Assembly: GCA_003551645.1 (NCBI GenBank)
Contig: PUND01000128.1
Span: forward strand, 1 to 40,631
Source: Phycisphaerae bacterium
GTDB lineage: Bacteria > Planctomycetota > Phycisphaerae > SM23-33
DNA length: 40,631 bases
Direction: 5' to 3'
The notes below the pieces were generated by a model. The model was not told the origin of the DNA. It worked only from the letters and a program-made list of their open reading frames with translations, and did no database searches. Of the stretch, positions 14,857 to 23,698 are shown piece by piece (position 1 is the stretch's first letter; every line of letters starts with the position of its first letter). Both the position numbers and the translations under genes were made by a program.

Positions 14857-15815
14857 CCAACCTGAAGCTGTTCGCCGGCAGGGCCAACACGGAGCTGGCC
14901 AAGAAGATAAGCGACTACCTGGGCGTTCCGCTCGGGAAGCTGAAAGCCGAGCCGTTTCCCGACAGCGATTTGCATATCAAGATCGAAGAGGACGTCCGCG
15001 GCCGCGACGTGTTTGTCGTCCAGCCGACGTGCTACCCGGTCAACGACAACCTGATGGAGCTGCTGCTGTTTCTGGATTCGGCCCGCCGGGCGTCGGCCGA
15101 GCGGATTACCGCGGTGGTCCCCTACTTCGGCTACGCCAGGCAGGACCGCAAGGATGAGGGCCGGGTGCCGATATCGGCCAAGCTGGTGGCGAACCTGATA
15201 GCCACCGCCGGGGCCGACCGCGTGCTGACGGTGGACCTGCACGCGGCACAGATACAGGGCTTCTTTGACATACCGGTGGACAATCTCTACGCCGAGCCGG
15301 TGCTCAGCAGGTACTATGCGAAAATGGGCCTGTCGGACCTGGTGCTTGTCAGCCCGGATGTGGGCAACGTCAAGCGGTCGAGGATGTACGCCAACCGACT
15401 CGGCGGGGACCTTGCTATCATCCACAAGCGGCGGCTTAGCGGCAAGCAGATCGCCGTGGACCGTGTCATCGGCGACGTCAGGGGCAGGACTGTGCTGATG
15501 ATGGACGATATGATCTCGACCGCCGGGACGGTCTGCGACTCGGCGAGGGTGTGCATGGACAACGGCGCCGAGCGGGTTTACGTCGGCGCCACGCACGGCG
15601 TGCTTTGCGGACCGGCGGTGGAGCGCCTGCGGGAGGCGCCCATAGACGAGGTGGTCGTAACGGACACCATTCCCGTTCCGACCGAGAAGATAGAGCGGAT
15701 GGGCAAGCTGAAGGTGTTGTCGGTCTCGGCGCTTGTGGGCGAGGCGATCCACCGCATACACAATGACGAATCGGTAAGCAATCTGTTCAACATAGACGAG
15801 CAGGGCCGGCGGTAA
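14853..15815 (+). CDS. prs: Ribose-phosphate pyrophosphokinase (PRPP synthase)
   Basis: Converts ribose-5-phosphate and ATP to PRPP for purine, pyrimidine, His and Trp synthesis. 320 residues, standard length. Motifs: LKLFAGRANTELAKKISDYL at the N-terminus, VVPYFGYARQDRK (ATP and allosteric loop), VDLHAAQIQGFFDIPVDNLY (metal/flexible-loop region) and VLMMDDMISTAGT, the PRPP-binding loop. The frame stays open upstream to 14091 in the shadow of glmU', but ATG 14853 in the ATGA overlap gives the true N-terminus. Second gene of the translation operon. Confidence 0.97.
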   Translation: MTNLKLFAGRANTELAKKISDYLGVPLGKLKAEPFPDSDLHIKIEEDVRGRDVFVVQPTCYPVNDNLMELLLFLDSARRASAERITAVVPYFGYARQDRKDEGRVPISAKLVANLIATAGADRVLTVDLHAAQIQGFFDIPVDNLYAEPVLSRYYAKMGLSDLVLVSPDVGNVKRSRMYANRLGGDLAIIHKRRLSGKQIAVDRVIGDVRGRTVLMMDDMISTAGTVCDSARVCMDNGAERVYVGATHGVLCGPAVERLREAPIDEVVVTDTIPVPTEKIERMGKLKVLSVSALVGEAIHRIHNDESVSNLFNIDEQGRR

Positions 15816-15839
15816 GACCGCGGCCGGGAGTGAGTAGCT

Positions 15840-16496
15840 ATGGCGAAGATAAAGGCCGACCAGAGAGCCGAACGAGGAAGCCGACCCGCGCGCCGGCTGC
15901 GGGACAAGGGCCTGATACCGGGAATCGTGTACGGGCACGGCGCCGAGAACATGCCGGTAACGCTCAGCGAGCACGACGTCGAGCTGGCGCTGCTGCACGG
16001 CGAGCGAGTCCTGGAGCTGGCGGTGGGAGGCAAGACCCAGAACGTGCTGGTCAAGGATGTGCAGTACGACACGTTCGGCCAGCAGATACTCCACGTTGAC
16101 CTTACGCGGGTGGACCTGGACGAGCGGGTCGAGTTGCAGGTGCCGATCGTGCTGCGAGGCACCCCGGCCGACGAGGAGGCGGTACTCCAGCAGACCGCCG
16201 ACGTGGTGACGGTCGAGTGTGCGGTGCGGTCCATACCCGACGAGATCGAAGTCCGCGTCAACGAGCTGCGCGGCGGCGATGTGCTGGAGATGAAGGACCT
16301 CCCGCTGCCCGACGGCGTGAAACTTATCGACGATCCGGAAGAGACTGTCGCGACCATGACGTACGTCTCCGAAGCAGAGGTTGCGCCTGCCGAAGAGGAA
16401 GAAGTCGAGGCCCCCGAGCCGGAGGTCATCGGTCGCGAGGAGGCCGAGGAAGCCCCCGAAGGTGCAGAGGCCGAAGACCAGGCGGAAAAGGAATAA
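15840..16496 (+). CDS. rplY: 50S ribosomal protein bL25 (CTC form) with acidic tail
   Basis: 218-residue bL25 of the two-domain CTC type that binds 5S rRNA. The N-terminal domain has RAERGSRPARRLRDKGLIPG and VYGHG; the C-terminal TL5-like domain runs to about residue 180 (ILHVDLTRVDLDERVELQVP, PIVLRGTPAD). The last 40 or so residues are almost wholly Glu, Ala and Pro. GGGAG precedes the ATG by about 9 nt. It sits 24 nt after prs and before pth, a standard order. Confidence 0.96.
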   Translation: MAKIKADQRAERGSRPARRLRDKGLIPGIVYGHGAENMPVTLSEHDVELALLHGERVLELAVGGKTQNVLVKDVQYDTFGQQILHVDLTRVDLDERVELQVPIVLRGTPADEEAVLQQTADVVTVECAVRSIPDEIEVRVNELRGGDVLEMKDLPLPDGVKLIDDPEETVATMTYVSEAEVAPAEEEEVEAPEPEVIGREEAEEAPEGAEAEDQAEKE

Positions 16497-16556
16497 CGTC
16501 GCGGCGAACAGGCGTCCCGGCGCCGAACTCCGGCGGCGGGCCGCGGAGCGATTTGC

Positions 16557-17213
16557 GTGCCGCAGGGACAAAACGATACAGACCAGACCCGGCGGCGAAT
16601 TATCGTCGGACTCGGCAACCCCGGCCGACGGTATCGAAATACGCGGCACAACGTGGGCTTTATGGTCATAGAGCGGCTGGCGAAACGCTGTCGGTGTCCG
16701 AAGCCGAAAAAGGCCTTCGCCGGGCGTCTCTACGACGCAGAGTTCGCTCGGCCGGGACAAGGCGCGCGTAGGGCGTGGCTTTTTGAGCCGCTGACCTACG
16801 TGAACCGCTCGGGACACGCGGTGCGTACGCTGGCGGAGTTTTACCGGCTCACCGCCGCGGATGTGCTGGTGGTGCTGGACGATATGGCCCTGCCGACCGG
16901 TCGGCTGCGAGCCAGAGCCAAGGGATCGGCCGGCGGGCATAACGGGCTGGAGGACATCCTCCGGTCCTTCGGCGGCGACGACTTGCCCCGGCTGCGAGTG
17001 GGCATCGGCTCGCCGCCGCCACGGATGGACCCGCGAGCGTACGTGCTGTCGAGATTCTCGGACGAAGAGGCGGACGAGATCGACAGCGCGGTCGCCGAAG
17101 CCGCCGACGCCGCGGAAGACTGGCTGTTCGAAGACATCACCCAGGTGATGAACAAATACAACAATCGCCGGCCCGACGCCTCCGACGAGGCGCCGGACGC
17201 CGACGACAGGTAG
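16557..17213 (+). CDS. pth: Peptidyl-tRNA hydrolase
   Basis: Releases peptide from peptidyl-tRNA that drops off ribosomes. 218 residues. IIVGLGNPGRRYRNTRHNVG contains the conserved Asn and catalytic His; EPLTYVNRSG and LDDMALPTGRLRARAKGSAG followed by GHNGLEDI are further signatures. The GTG start at 16557 has GGAG about 8 nt upstream and yields a short 13-residue extension before the core. The C-terminus carries a short charged tail. Lies between rplY and the rpsF leader. Confidence 0.96.
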   Translation: MPQGQNDTDQTRRRIIVGLGNPGRRYRNTRHNVGFMVIERLAKRCRCPKPKKAFAGRLYDAEFARPGQGARRAWLFEPLTYVNRSGHAVRTLAEFYRLTAADVLVVLDDMALPTGRLRARAKGSAGGHNGLEDILRSFGGDDLPRLRVGIGSPPPRMDPRAYVLSRFSDEEADEIDSAVAEAADAAEDWLFEDITQVMNKYNNRRPDASDEAPDADDR

Positions 17214-17239
17214 TGGCAAAAAGTGAATGATTGGCTGTT

Positions 17240-17308
17240 GGTGTCGGGCGTCTGGTTGTGCGACACCCGGAGACGGAGCATGGAGCGGAAACCACGTTGA
17301 GTTTCCGC
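17240..17308 (+). promoter_or_regulatory. Structured rpsF leader: interleaved stems and a second hairpin
   Basis: Within the 173-nt gap before rpsF, GGTGTCG (17240-17246) pairs with CGACACC (17261-17267), and CGTCT (17249-17253) pairs with AGACG (17271-17275). These stems are interleaved, so they form a pseudoknot or two exclusive folds. A second hairpin pairs GCGGAAAC (17285-17292) with GTTTCCGC (17301-17308). Many bacteria regulate rpsF with an S6:S18-binding leader; this is a candidate, not a proven match. Confidence 0.4.
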
Positions 17309-17386
17309 GGCTCGGCGTCTTCGAGTCGTATCGGCGGACGCATCAATTTACGCGAAACGCAGCATCAGAGCTTGAGGACTGGAACT

Positions 17387-17965
17387 GTGGAAGCAGACCA
17401 AAAAAGAACTTACGAAGGGATGTTCCTGTTGGACGCGGGTCAGGACTTCGAGGCCGCCGCCGAGCCGGTCCGCGGGGTGCTGGAGCGATACGGCGCGGAG
17501 CTTCTGAGCGTCAAGCCGTGGGATGAGCGAAAGCTGGCCTACTCCGTCAACGGCAGGAAACGCGGACTGTACGTGCTGACTTACTTCTCCATCGACCCGT
17601 CGCAACTGGATGAGGTGGAGAACGACTGCGGACTCGACGAGCGCATCCTGCGGGTGCTGCTGCTTCGCAAGGAAGACCTCAGCGAAGAGGACATCCAGGC
17701 GGAGACCCCGGCGACCGCTTCGGCCCGTCGTGCCGAACGGGAAAGCCGCCAGAAGGAGGAGGCGGAACCCGCTCAAGAGGCCGATACCGAAGCCGCCTCC
17801 GGTGAGACGGATACCGAGGAATCCACCGACGAGTCCGGACCGGCCGAGGCGGAAGAATCTTCCGAGTCGGCCGATGCGGCGCCCGAGGCCGAAGGGCCGG
17901 CGGCGGAAGCCGAGGCAGCCGGCGGCGATGAGCAGTCGCCCGAAGAGCCGGAACAGGACAAGTAA
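17387..17965 (+). CDS. rpsF: 30S ribosomal protein bS6 with long acidic C-terminal extension
   Basis: bS6 binds 16S rRNA as a heterodimer with bS18, encoded three genes downstream. The core, residues about 8-95, reads RTYEGMFLLDAGQDFEAAAE, KLAYSVNGRKRGLYVLTYFS and DERILRVLLLRKEDLSEEDI. The remaining 95 or so residues are low-complexity Glu/Ala/Ser with no basic segment after about 125, so the protein is twice normal length (192 residues). The GTG start at 17387 follows a GAGG about 9 nt upstream. The frame is open from 17231, but that part overlaps the structured leader and is not bS6-like. Confidence 0.92.
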   Translation: MEADQKRTYEGMFLLDAGQDFEAAAEPVRGVLERYGAELLSVKPWDERKLAYSVNGRKRGLYVLTYFSIDPSQLDEVENDCGLDERILRVLLLRKEDLSEEDIQAETPATASARRAERESRQKEEAEPAQEADTEAASGETDTEESTDESGPAEAEESSESADAAPEAEGPAAEAEAAGGDEQSPEEPEQDK

Positions 17966-18037
17966 CCACCATAACTGACCGCACCGACCGGACGACGTAG
18001 TCCGTCGGTTCGGCCGCAGCCAACCAGGGAGCCGATC

Positions 18038-18523
18038 ATGGCGAATTACAACAAGGTCATTCTCGCCGGGAATCTCACGCGAGACCCGCAGATGAGCTAC
18101 CTGCCGTCGCAGACGCCGGTGGTGGAGTTCGGAATGGCGATCAACCGCCGGTACAACGACCAGAGCGGACAGCAGCGCGAGGAGACATGCTTCGTGGACT
18201 GCAAGTCGTTCGGCCGCCAGGCGGAGGTCATCAACCAGTACATGTCCAAAGGCAGGCCGATTCTAGTCGAGGGGCGGCTGCACCTGGACACCTGGGAGGC
18301 CCAGGACGGTTCTAAGCGGAGCAAGCATCGCGTGATTGTGGAGCGTTTTCAGTTTCTAGGCGGTGGCGGCGGCTCCCAGTCCGGCGGCAACAGGCCGGCG
18401 CAGCAACGGGGCCAGGCCCCGCAACAGGGCCGGACGGCGCCCCCGCAGGACGACGGCGGCGACTATTCCGGCGACCAGTACGCCTCCGACGAGGTGCAGG
18501 AAGGCGAAGATATACCGTTCTGA
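18038..18523 (+). CDS. ssb: Single-stranded DNA-binding protein
   Basis: 161-residue SSB. The OB fold spans residues 1-110: NKVILAGNLTRDPQMSYLPS, FGMAINRRYND, CFVDCKSFGRQAEVINQYMS and KGRPILVEGRLHLDTWEAQD. A Gly/Gln/Pro-rich linker leads to the acidic tip EDIPF, the docking peptide for replication and repair partners. GGGAG lies about 7 nt before the ATG. It sits between rpsF and rpsR as in many bacteria. Confidence 0.97.
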   Translation: MANYNKVILAGNLTRDPQMSYLPSQTPVVEFGMAINRRYNDQSGQQREETCFVDCKSFGRQAEVINQYMSKGRPILVEGRLHLDTWEAQDGSKRSKHRVIVERFQFLGGGGGSQSGGNRPAQQRGQAPQQGRTAPPQDDGGDYSGDQYASDEVQEGEDIPF

Positions 18524-18592
18524 GAACGCCGGACGGAATCGAAGGCACATTTGGCCGCCGCTGAAGGCGGCCGGCAGAGAGGTAATGCAGAC

Positions 18593-18850
18593 ATGGCACG
18601 AAGAACACGAGGACGACGAACCAGCAGCCGACGGCGCAGCCGGACGACCGAGCAGGCCAAATGCCGCTTCTGCCGCGAGAAGGTCGTCGAGATCGACTAC
18701 AAGGACATCGCCACGCTGTCAAAGCTGACCACGCAGCAGGGCAAGCTCTTCAGCCGCAAGCGCAGCGGCAACTGCGCCCGACACCAGAGATCGGCGAAGC
18801 GAGCCATCAAACGGTCGCGGTTCATGGCCCTGATGCCCTACGTCTCCTAG
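18593..18850 (+). CDS. rpsR: 30S ribosomal protein bS18, zinc-binding (C+) form
   Basis: 85-residue bS18, partner of bS6. After an Arg-rich N-terminus it has CRFCREKVVEIDYKDIATL and LFSRKRSGNCARHQRSAKRA, ending in FMALMPYVS. The CxxC and later Cys/His residues suggest the zinc-bound C+ form. The ATG at 18593 gives the family N-terminus MARRTRGRR; the frame is open from 18551 but those 14 residues are not conserved. Lies 32 nt before rplI. Confidence 0.95.
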   Translation: MARRTRGRRTSSRRRSRTTEQAKCRFCREKVVEIDYKDIATLSKLTTQQGKLFSRKRSGNCARHQRSAKRAIKRSRFMALMPYVS

Positions 18851-18882
18851 CACCCGGACAACCGTACAGACGAGGAACCATC

Positions 18883-19404
18883 ATGAAAGTACTGCTGAAC
18901 CAGAACGTCGCCAAGCTCGGCGAGATAGGCGAGGTCGTGGACGTCAAGCCCGGTTATGCGCGGAACTATCTTCTGCCGCAGGGACTGGCCGTGGCGCCGA
19001 CCGAGGGGAACATTCGCCGCGTCGAGGAGCAGAAGCAGCGATACCTCGAGGAACTGGCGCGCCAGCGAGAGGAAATCGAAGCCCGCGCCCGCGTGCTGGA
19101 GGGCAAGCAGCTCACCATAAACGCACGCGCCAACGAGGAAGGACACCTCTACGGCTCGGTCGGGGCGGCTCAGATAGCCGCGGCGCTGGCCGAGGAGGGC
19201 ATATTCATCCAGCCGGAGAACGTTGACCTGGACGCCCCGCTGCGCCAACTGGACAAATACGACGTCCTCATACGCTTCGCCCAGGAAGTCACGGCCACCA
19301 TCCACGTCTGGATAGTGCCGATACGCTCGGAAGCTGGCGAAGCGCCCGTGGAAGGCGACCAGGCGGCCTCCCCCCCCGCCGAGCAAGACAGCGAGCAGTC
19401 GTAG
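18883..19404 (+). CDS. rplI: 50S ribosomal protein bL9
   Basis: 173-residue bL9. The N-terminal domain MKVLLNQNVAKLGEIGEVVD and VKPGYARNYLLPQGLAV is diagnostic, followed by the long connecting helix (EEQKQRYLEELARQREEIEA) and the C-terminal domain with LYGSVGAAQIAAAL. A short acidic tail of about 20 residues is extra. GAGGA lies about 7 nt before the ATG; the frame is open from 18661 over rpsR but the family start is clear. Confidence 0.97.
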   Translation: MKVLLNQNVAKLGEIGEVVDVKPGYARNYLLPQGLAVAPTEGNIRRVEEQKQRYLEELARQREEIEARARVLEGKQLTINARANEEGHLYGSVGAAQIAAALAEEGIFIQPENVDLDAPLRQLDKYDVLIRFAQEVTATIHVWIVPIRSEAGEAPVEGDQAASPPAEQDSEQS

Positions 19405-19415
19405 GCGCCACCGAA

Positions 19416-19440
19416 GCCGAGAAAAAATTTCTCCCTCGGC
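19416..19440 (+). terminator. Candidate terminator after rplI
   Basis: GCCGAG pairs with CTCGGC, and inside them GAGAAA pairs with TTTCTC around AAA; the two pairings are alternative registers. It begins 12 nt after the rplI stop and precedes a separate dnaB promoter. The T-run lies in the stem, so termination strength is uncertain. Confidence 0.3.
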
Positions 19441-19541
19441 GGCGCCCTATCGGTCGGGCGGTCCGCGAGACAACCGACAGTATGCGGGGTATCGGCCCAG
19501 TCGGCGCCATCCGCCGTGGTTCCGCACGGCCGGCGTAGTAC

Positions 19542-19570
19542 TTGACGAGCCGGCCCGCTTTCGCTAGGTT
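19542..19570 (+). promoter_or_regulatory. Candidate promoter for dnaB
   Basis: TTGACG (19542-19547) and TAGGTT (19565-19570) are 17 nt apart, in the 213-nt gap after rplI. The start would lie about 40 nt before the dnaB ATG. Confidence 0.45.
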
Positions 19571-19617
19571 CATAGTCGAGTGGTTCGGAAACCAATCTGT
19601 CGAGGCCAGGGACGGCA

Positions 19618-21039
19618 ATGACTCAGACGAATTCATCCACCACAGGCGGGGCTTATCAGCCGGCACGGAACTCCGAATCGGACAATCTGCAACGGGTTCC
19701 CCCGCAGTCCATCGAGGCCGAGGCGTGTACGCTCGGTTCGATGATTCTCGACTCTCCCTGCATCGACGTGGTCGTGCAGGTAGTCCGCGCCGAACACTTT
19801 TACCGCCCCGCCCATCAGCTCATTTTCCAGGCGGTGGTGGACCTGCGCGAGGCGTCCGGGCCGATAGACCTGGTGACCGTCCGCGACGAGCTTGACCGTC
19901 GCAAGCAACTGGACAATATCGGCGGCGTGGAGTACCTGGTGGACCTGGTCGAAGGCGTGCCAAGCTCTGCCAATGCCGAATACTACGCCACCATAGTCCG
20001 CGACAAGGCCCTCCTGAGGAACCTCATCGTCGCGGCGACCGATATCCTCCGCGAGGCCCACGAGTCCGCCGACGAGCCGGCGGACATCATCGACCGCGCC
20101 GAGCACGAGGTCTTTCAGATCGCCTCCCAGCAGATCGGCGACCAGGCGGTAACGCTCAAGAACCTCCTGCATGAGACCTTCGAGACGCTGGAAAAAAACG
20201 AAGGGCAGCTCATCACCGGCATCGCCAGCGGCTATCACCGGCTGGACGAGTTGACGGCCGGCTTCCAGGACGGCGAGATGATAATCCTGGCGGCGCGGCC
20301 TTCCATGGGCAAGACGAGCTGCCTGCTGAACATCGCCGAGTACATGGGCGTGGTGGACCGGATCCCGGTGGCGTTCTTCTCGCTGGAGATGTCCAAGGAG
20401 CAGGTCGCCCAGCGTCTGCTCAGTGCGCACGCTCGGTTCGACATGAAGCGGATGCGCCGCGGGACCATCTCGGCCGAGGACTGGACCGAGCTTCAGACCG
20501 CCGCCGGCTCGCTGGAAGAGGCGCCGATATTCATCGACGATTCGGCCATGCTCACCAGTCTCCAGCTCCGCGCCAAGGCGCGGCGGCTCAAGGCCCAGCA
20601 CGACATCAAGTGCGTCTTCGTGGACTACCTCCAGTTGATGACCTACACCGGCAGGGCCGACAGCCGACAGGAGCAGATCGCCGACATATCCCGCAACATC
20701 AAGGCCCTGGCCAGGGAGCTTGAGATTCCCGTCGTATGCGCTGCGCAGCTCAACCGCGGGCCGGCCGACAGGCCCAGCCACCGCCCGCGGATGTCCGACC
20801 TGCGAGAGAGCGGCTCCATCGAGCAGGACGCCGATGTCATCATGCTGCTGCACAACGAGGACTACTACCACAAGGGCGAGGAGGGCTACGCCCCCAGCGG
20901 CGTGACCGAGCTTATCGTCGAGAAGCAGCGGAACGGGCCTGTGGGCATCGTGCCGCTGGTGTTCAGGCGGGATGTCACCCGCTTCGAGTCGGCCTCGACC
21001 GATCACGCCACCGAAGCCGGCGACGGCGGCCCGTTCTGA
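19618..21039 (+). CDS. dnaB: Replicative DNA helicase DnaB
   Basis: 473-residue hexameric helicase that unwinds DNA at the fork. The N-terminal domain has RVPPQSIEAEACTLGSMILD and YRPAHQLIFQAVVDLRE; the RecA-like domain has ITGIASGYHRLDELTAGFQD, Walker A AARPSMGKTSCLLN, Walker B VFVDYLQLM, and QLNRGPADRPSHRPRMSDLR, and ends with VIMLLHNEDYY and VEKQRNGPVG. No intein is present. The ATG has GGGA about 6 nt upstream. Last gene of the translation/replication run. Confidence 0.97.
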   Translation: MTQTNSSTTGGAYQPARNSESDNLQRVPPQSIEAEACTLGSMILDSPCIDVVVQVVRAEHFYRPAHQLIFQAVVDLREASGPIDLVTVRDELDRRKQLDNIGGVEYLVDLVEGVPSSANAEYYATIVRDKALLRNLIVAATDILREAHESADEPADIIDRAEHEVFQIASQQIGDQAVTLKNLLHETFETLEKNEGQLITGIASGYHRLDELTAGFQDGEMIILAARPSMGKTSCLLNIAEYMGVVDRIPVAFFSLEMSKEQVAQRLLSAHARFDMKRMRRGTISAEDWTELQTAAGSLEEAPIFIDDSAMLTSLQLRAKARRLKAQHDIKCVFVDYLQLMTYTGRADSRQEQIADISRNIKALARELEIPVVCAAQLNRGPADRPSHRPRMSDLRESGSIEQDADVIMLLHNEDYYHKGEEGYAPSGVTELIVEKQRNGPVGIVPLVFRRDVTRFESASTDHATEAGDGGPF

Positions 21040-21074
21040 GCCGGGTCGGCGTTTGCCCGTGTGAGCCCGCATTA

Positions 21075-21108
21075 TTCACGGAGACTGTGACTGTCGTTTC
21101 TTCGTGAA
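21075..21108 (+). terminator. Hairpin after dnaB
   Basis: TTCACG-GAGAC pairs with GTTTC-TT-CGTGAA (one wobble, a two-base bulge) around a 10-nt loop, 36 nt after the dnaB stop. No T-run follows, so only weak support for termination. Confidence 0.25.
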
Positions 21109-21180
21109 CCAGCCGGGTTAGGAATGCGGAACTCCGCGTGACGCCGCCAAGAAAAACACAAAAGTCATTGTGAAAGAGGT

Positions 21181-21209
21181 TTGACATCGCCGCGAGTAAT
21201 GCGTAATGT
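21181..21209 (+). promoter_or_regulatory. Promoter of the bamA-lpx operon
   Basis: Consensus TTGACA (21181-21186) and TAATGT (21204-21209) are exactly 17 nt apart. The leader to the bamA GTG would be about 70 nt. Confidence 0.6.
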
Positions 21210-21286
21210 CCCGCCGGTAAGATACCAGGAACATCCCGTACCGCCGGCGGAATCGGTCGGAGGGATGTTCAGACCGGGAACCACAC

Positions 21287-23656
21287 GTGAGCAAACCAAA
21301 GCGAGCGTTGATCATCCTGGCGGCATGGACGCTGTGGCTGGCCGTTGCGCCGCCGACGGCGGCCCGGGCGCAAAACGCCGAACCCGACCAATACCCCTCA
21401 ACCATCATCGAGGTCCGCTTCCGCGGGCTTGAGCAGGTTTCCGAGCAGACCGCACGCGCGTATATGCGCACCCGTGTTGGCGACGAGTTCAGCACCGAGA
21501 CCGCCCGGGGCGACGAACAGCGCCTGCTGAGGAGTGGTCTGTTCAGCAGCGTCGCCATCACCAGGACGCAGACCACCGAGGGGATAATCGTCGAATTCAC
21601 CGTGCAGGAACGCCCGCTGGTGGAATCGCTGCGGTTCGAGGGGAATGAGGCATTCTCCGACGCGGACCTTATGAAGGAGCTGCCCTTCGGCGTCCGAAGT
21701 CCCCTGAACGTCCCCGAGGTAGAGTCGGGTAGGCAGGCGATCGTCTCCAAGTACCAGGACGAGGGCTACGCCCATGCCGAGGTGGAAGTTGACAGAGAGC
21801 AACTGCAGCGCGGTCACGTCGTGTACCGCATAGTCGAAGGCCCGCAAATCCGCATCCGTCGCCTACAGTTCGAGGGCAATGAGCACTTCAGCAACTGGCG
21901 GCTCAGCCGCCAGACCGACTCGGCCAGGAGGTTCTGGCCCTTCGTGCAGGGCTTTTTGGACCTCGAGCAGGTGCAACAGGACCTGACGACCATCCGCGAC
22001 CTGTACGTCGCCGAGGGCTTCCTCGACGCCGAGACGGACTATCTGCTGGAATACTCGCCGGACAAAAAGAGCGCGCGGCTGACCTTCGTTATTGACGAAG
22101 GCCCCCGATATCGGGTCAACCGGATCGCCTTCCGGGGCAACACGGTCTTCAGCGATGAAGAGCTTGCCCGGAGACTCAACCTCGGCCGCGGCGAGTTCTA
22201 TGTCGCCGACACCCTGCGGCACGACCTGACGGAACTGGAAGAGACCTACGGGCAATTGGGCTTCATAGACGCCGCCGTCAGTGAACAGCGTCTGTACCTG
22301 GACCCCACCGCCCCCCTGCCGGACTGGGCCGAAGAACTCCCCGACGAAGAGGTAGCCCTGGTTGACGTGGTCTTCGAGGTAAACGAAGACGACCAGTACC
22401 GCGTCGGTCGGATAGACATTCGCGGCAACGACATCACCCAGGAGCGGGTCATCCGTCGTGAGTTGCGGTTCTTCCCGGAGCAGCTTTTCAACACCGTGGC
22501 CGTTCAGGAGTCGCGCCGGCAGTTGGAGGAGACCTGGCTTTTCGAGGATGTGGCCATCACGCCGGTCGAAAGCGATGAGCCCGGTGTCCGCGACGCCCTT
22601 GTGCAGATAAGCGAGGGGCGGACCGCCGAGTTCCTCGTCGGTGTCGGGGTCAGCACCGATATGGGGCTGATGGGGACCATTTCGCTTACCGAACGAAACT
22701 TCGACATCCTGAACTGGCCGACCTCTTGGGAAGAACTGGTCAGCGGCCGGGCCTGGAGAGGCGCCGGGCAGACCTTCCGCATGGTGGCCGAGCCGGGCAC
22801 CGAACTGAGCCGCTACCACTTGGAGTGGTCCGATCCTCACCTGTTCGACAGCCAGTATTCACTGACCACACGGGCGTTCCTGTACGACCGAAGGCGGGAT
22901 CACTACGATGAGGGACGCGTCGGCGGCGCCATAAGGGTTGGACGGCTGTTCGACAATCGCTGGCACGGTGAGATATCGGCCCGGGCGGAGAGAGTCGAGC
23001 TGAGCAATCTCGACGCCCGTATGCCGCCGGACATACGGGATTTGAGGGGTACTACGAGTTTGCTGGGAATCGAGGGCGCTCTGGTCCGCGATCGCAGGGA
23101 CAGCCGATTGACGCCTACCGAAGGTGACCGCATCCGCATGAGCTATGAGCAGGTCATGGGTGATTTCACTTTCGGAAAGGTCACCGGTGAGTACCGGCGC
23201 TACTGGCCGGTTTACGTTGACGCCATGGATCGCACGCATGTGTTGGCCACCCGCATCAGCGCCGGATATATCGTGGGCGATGCGCCGGCCTTCGAGCGGT
23301 TCTTCGGCGGCGGGACCGGCTCCATACGCGGGTTCAGCCACCGCGGCGTGGGACCGCATTCAGGACCGCCCTACCGGAAGACGCCGATAGGCGGAGATTT
23401 CGAATTCTTTGCCGGGGCGGAGTATATCTTCCCGATTGTCGATGAGCAGCTCCGGGGCGTAATCTTCCTCGACACCGGAACCGTCGAGAAGGATTTTGAG
23501 ATTACCACCTACCGGGCGTCCGTCGGTGCAGGCATAAGATGGGTCGTCCCCCTGCTGGGGCCGGTGCCTATGAGTATCGACTTCGGGTTCCCCATCAACA
23601 AACACGCCGACGACGACACTCAAGTCTTCAGCTTTACGTTCGGCTGGACGCTTTGA
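21287..23656 (+). CDS. bamA: Outer-membrane protein assembly factor BamA
   Basis: Omp85-family insertase that folds beta-barrel proteins into the outer membrane. 789 residues. The signal peptide ends near AAWTLWLAVAPPTAARAQ. POTRA repeats follow, each with a Gly-rich turn: VESLRFEGNEAF, IRRLQFEGNEHF, VNRIAFRGNTVF, VGRIDIRGNDIT, plus the N-terminal IIEVRFRGLEQV, so five in all to about residue 420. The barrel includes GGGTGSIRGFSHRGVGP, which holds the conserved RGF lock of loop 6 (about 674), and a C-terminal FTFGWTL. The GTG start follows GGGAA by about 8 nt. First gene of the operon with skp and lipid A genes. Confidence 0.95.
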   Translation: MSKPKRALIILAAWTLWLAVAPPTAARAQNAEPDQYPSTIIEVRFRGLEQVSEQTARAYMRTRVGDEFSTETARGDEQRLLRSGLFSSVAITRTQTTEGIIVEFTVQERPLVESLRFEGNEAFSDADLMKELPFGVRSPLNVPEVESGRQAIVSKYQDEGYAHAEVEVDREQLQRGHVVYRIVEGPQIRIRRLQFEGNEHFSNWRLSRQTDSARRFWPFVQGFLDLEQVQQDLTTIRDLYVAEGFLDAETDYLLEYSPDKKSARLTFVIDEGPRYRVNRIAFRGNTVFSDEELARRLNLGRGEFYVADTLRHDLTELEETYGQLGFIDAAVSEQRLYLDPTAPLPDWAEELPDEEVALVDVVFEVNEDDQYRVGRIDIRGNDITQERVIRRELRFFPEQLFNTVAVQESRRQLEETWLFEDVAITPVESDEPGVRDALVQISEGRTAEFLVGVGVSTDMGLMGTISLTERNFDILNWPTSWEELVSGRAWRGAGQTFRMVAEPGTELSRYHLEWSDPHLFDSQYSLTTRAFLYDRRRDHYDEGRVGGAIRVGRLFDNRWHGEISARAERVELSNLDARMPPDIRDLRGTTSLLGIEGALVRDRRDSRLTPTEGDRIRMSYEQVMGDFTFGKVTGEYRRYWPVYVDAMDRTHVLATRISAGYIVGDAPAFERFFGGGTGSIRGFSHRGVGPHSGPPYRKTPIGGDFEFFAGAEYIFPIVDEQLRGVIFLDTGTVEKDFEITTYRASVGAGIRWVVPLLGPVPMSIDFGFPINKHADDDTQVFSFTFGWTL

Positions 23657-23698
23657 CGACCGGAACTGGAACCTTTTGCGCACATTCGGCCTTTCACG

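Noticed and set aside
14694-17219. 841-residue minus-strand open frame opposite prs, rplY and pth
   Set aside because: Runs across three conserved plus-strand genes and their gaps; no recognisable domain.
17387-17965. bS6 acidic tail as a separate fused domain
   Set aside because: Low-complexity Glu/Ala/Ser with no fold-like pattern; treated as an extension.
19633-21072. 479-residue minus-strand open frame opposite dnaB
   Set aside because: Shadow of DnaB; no domain and no ribosome site.
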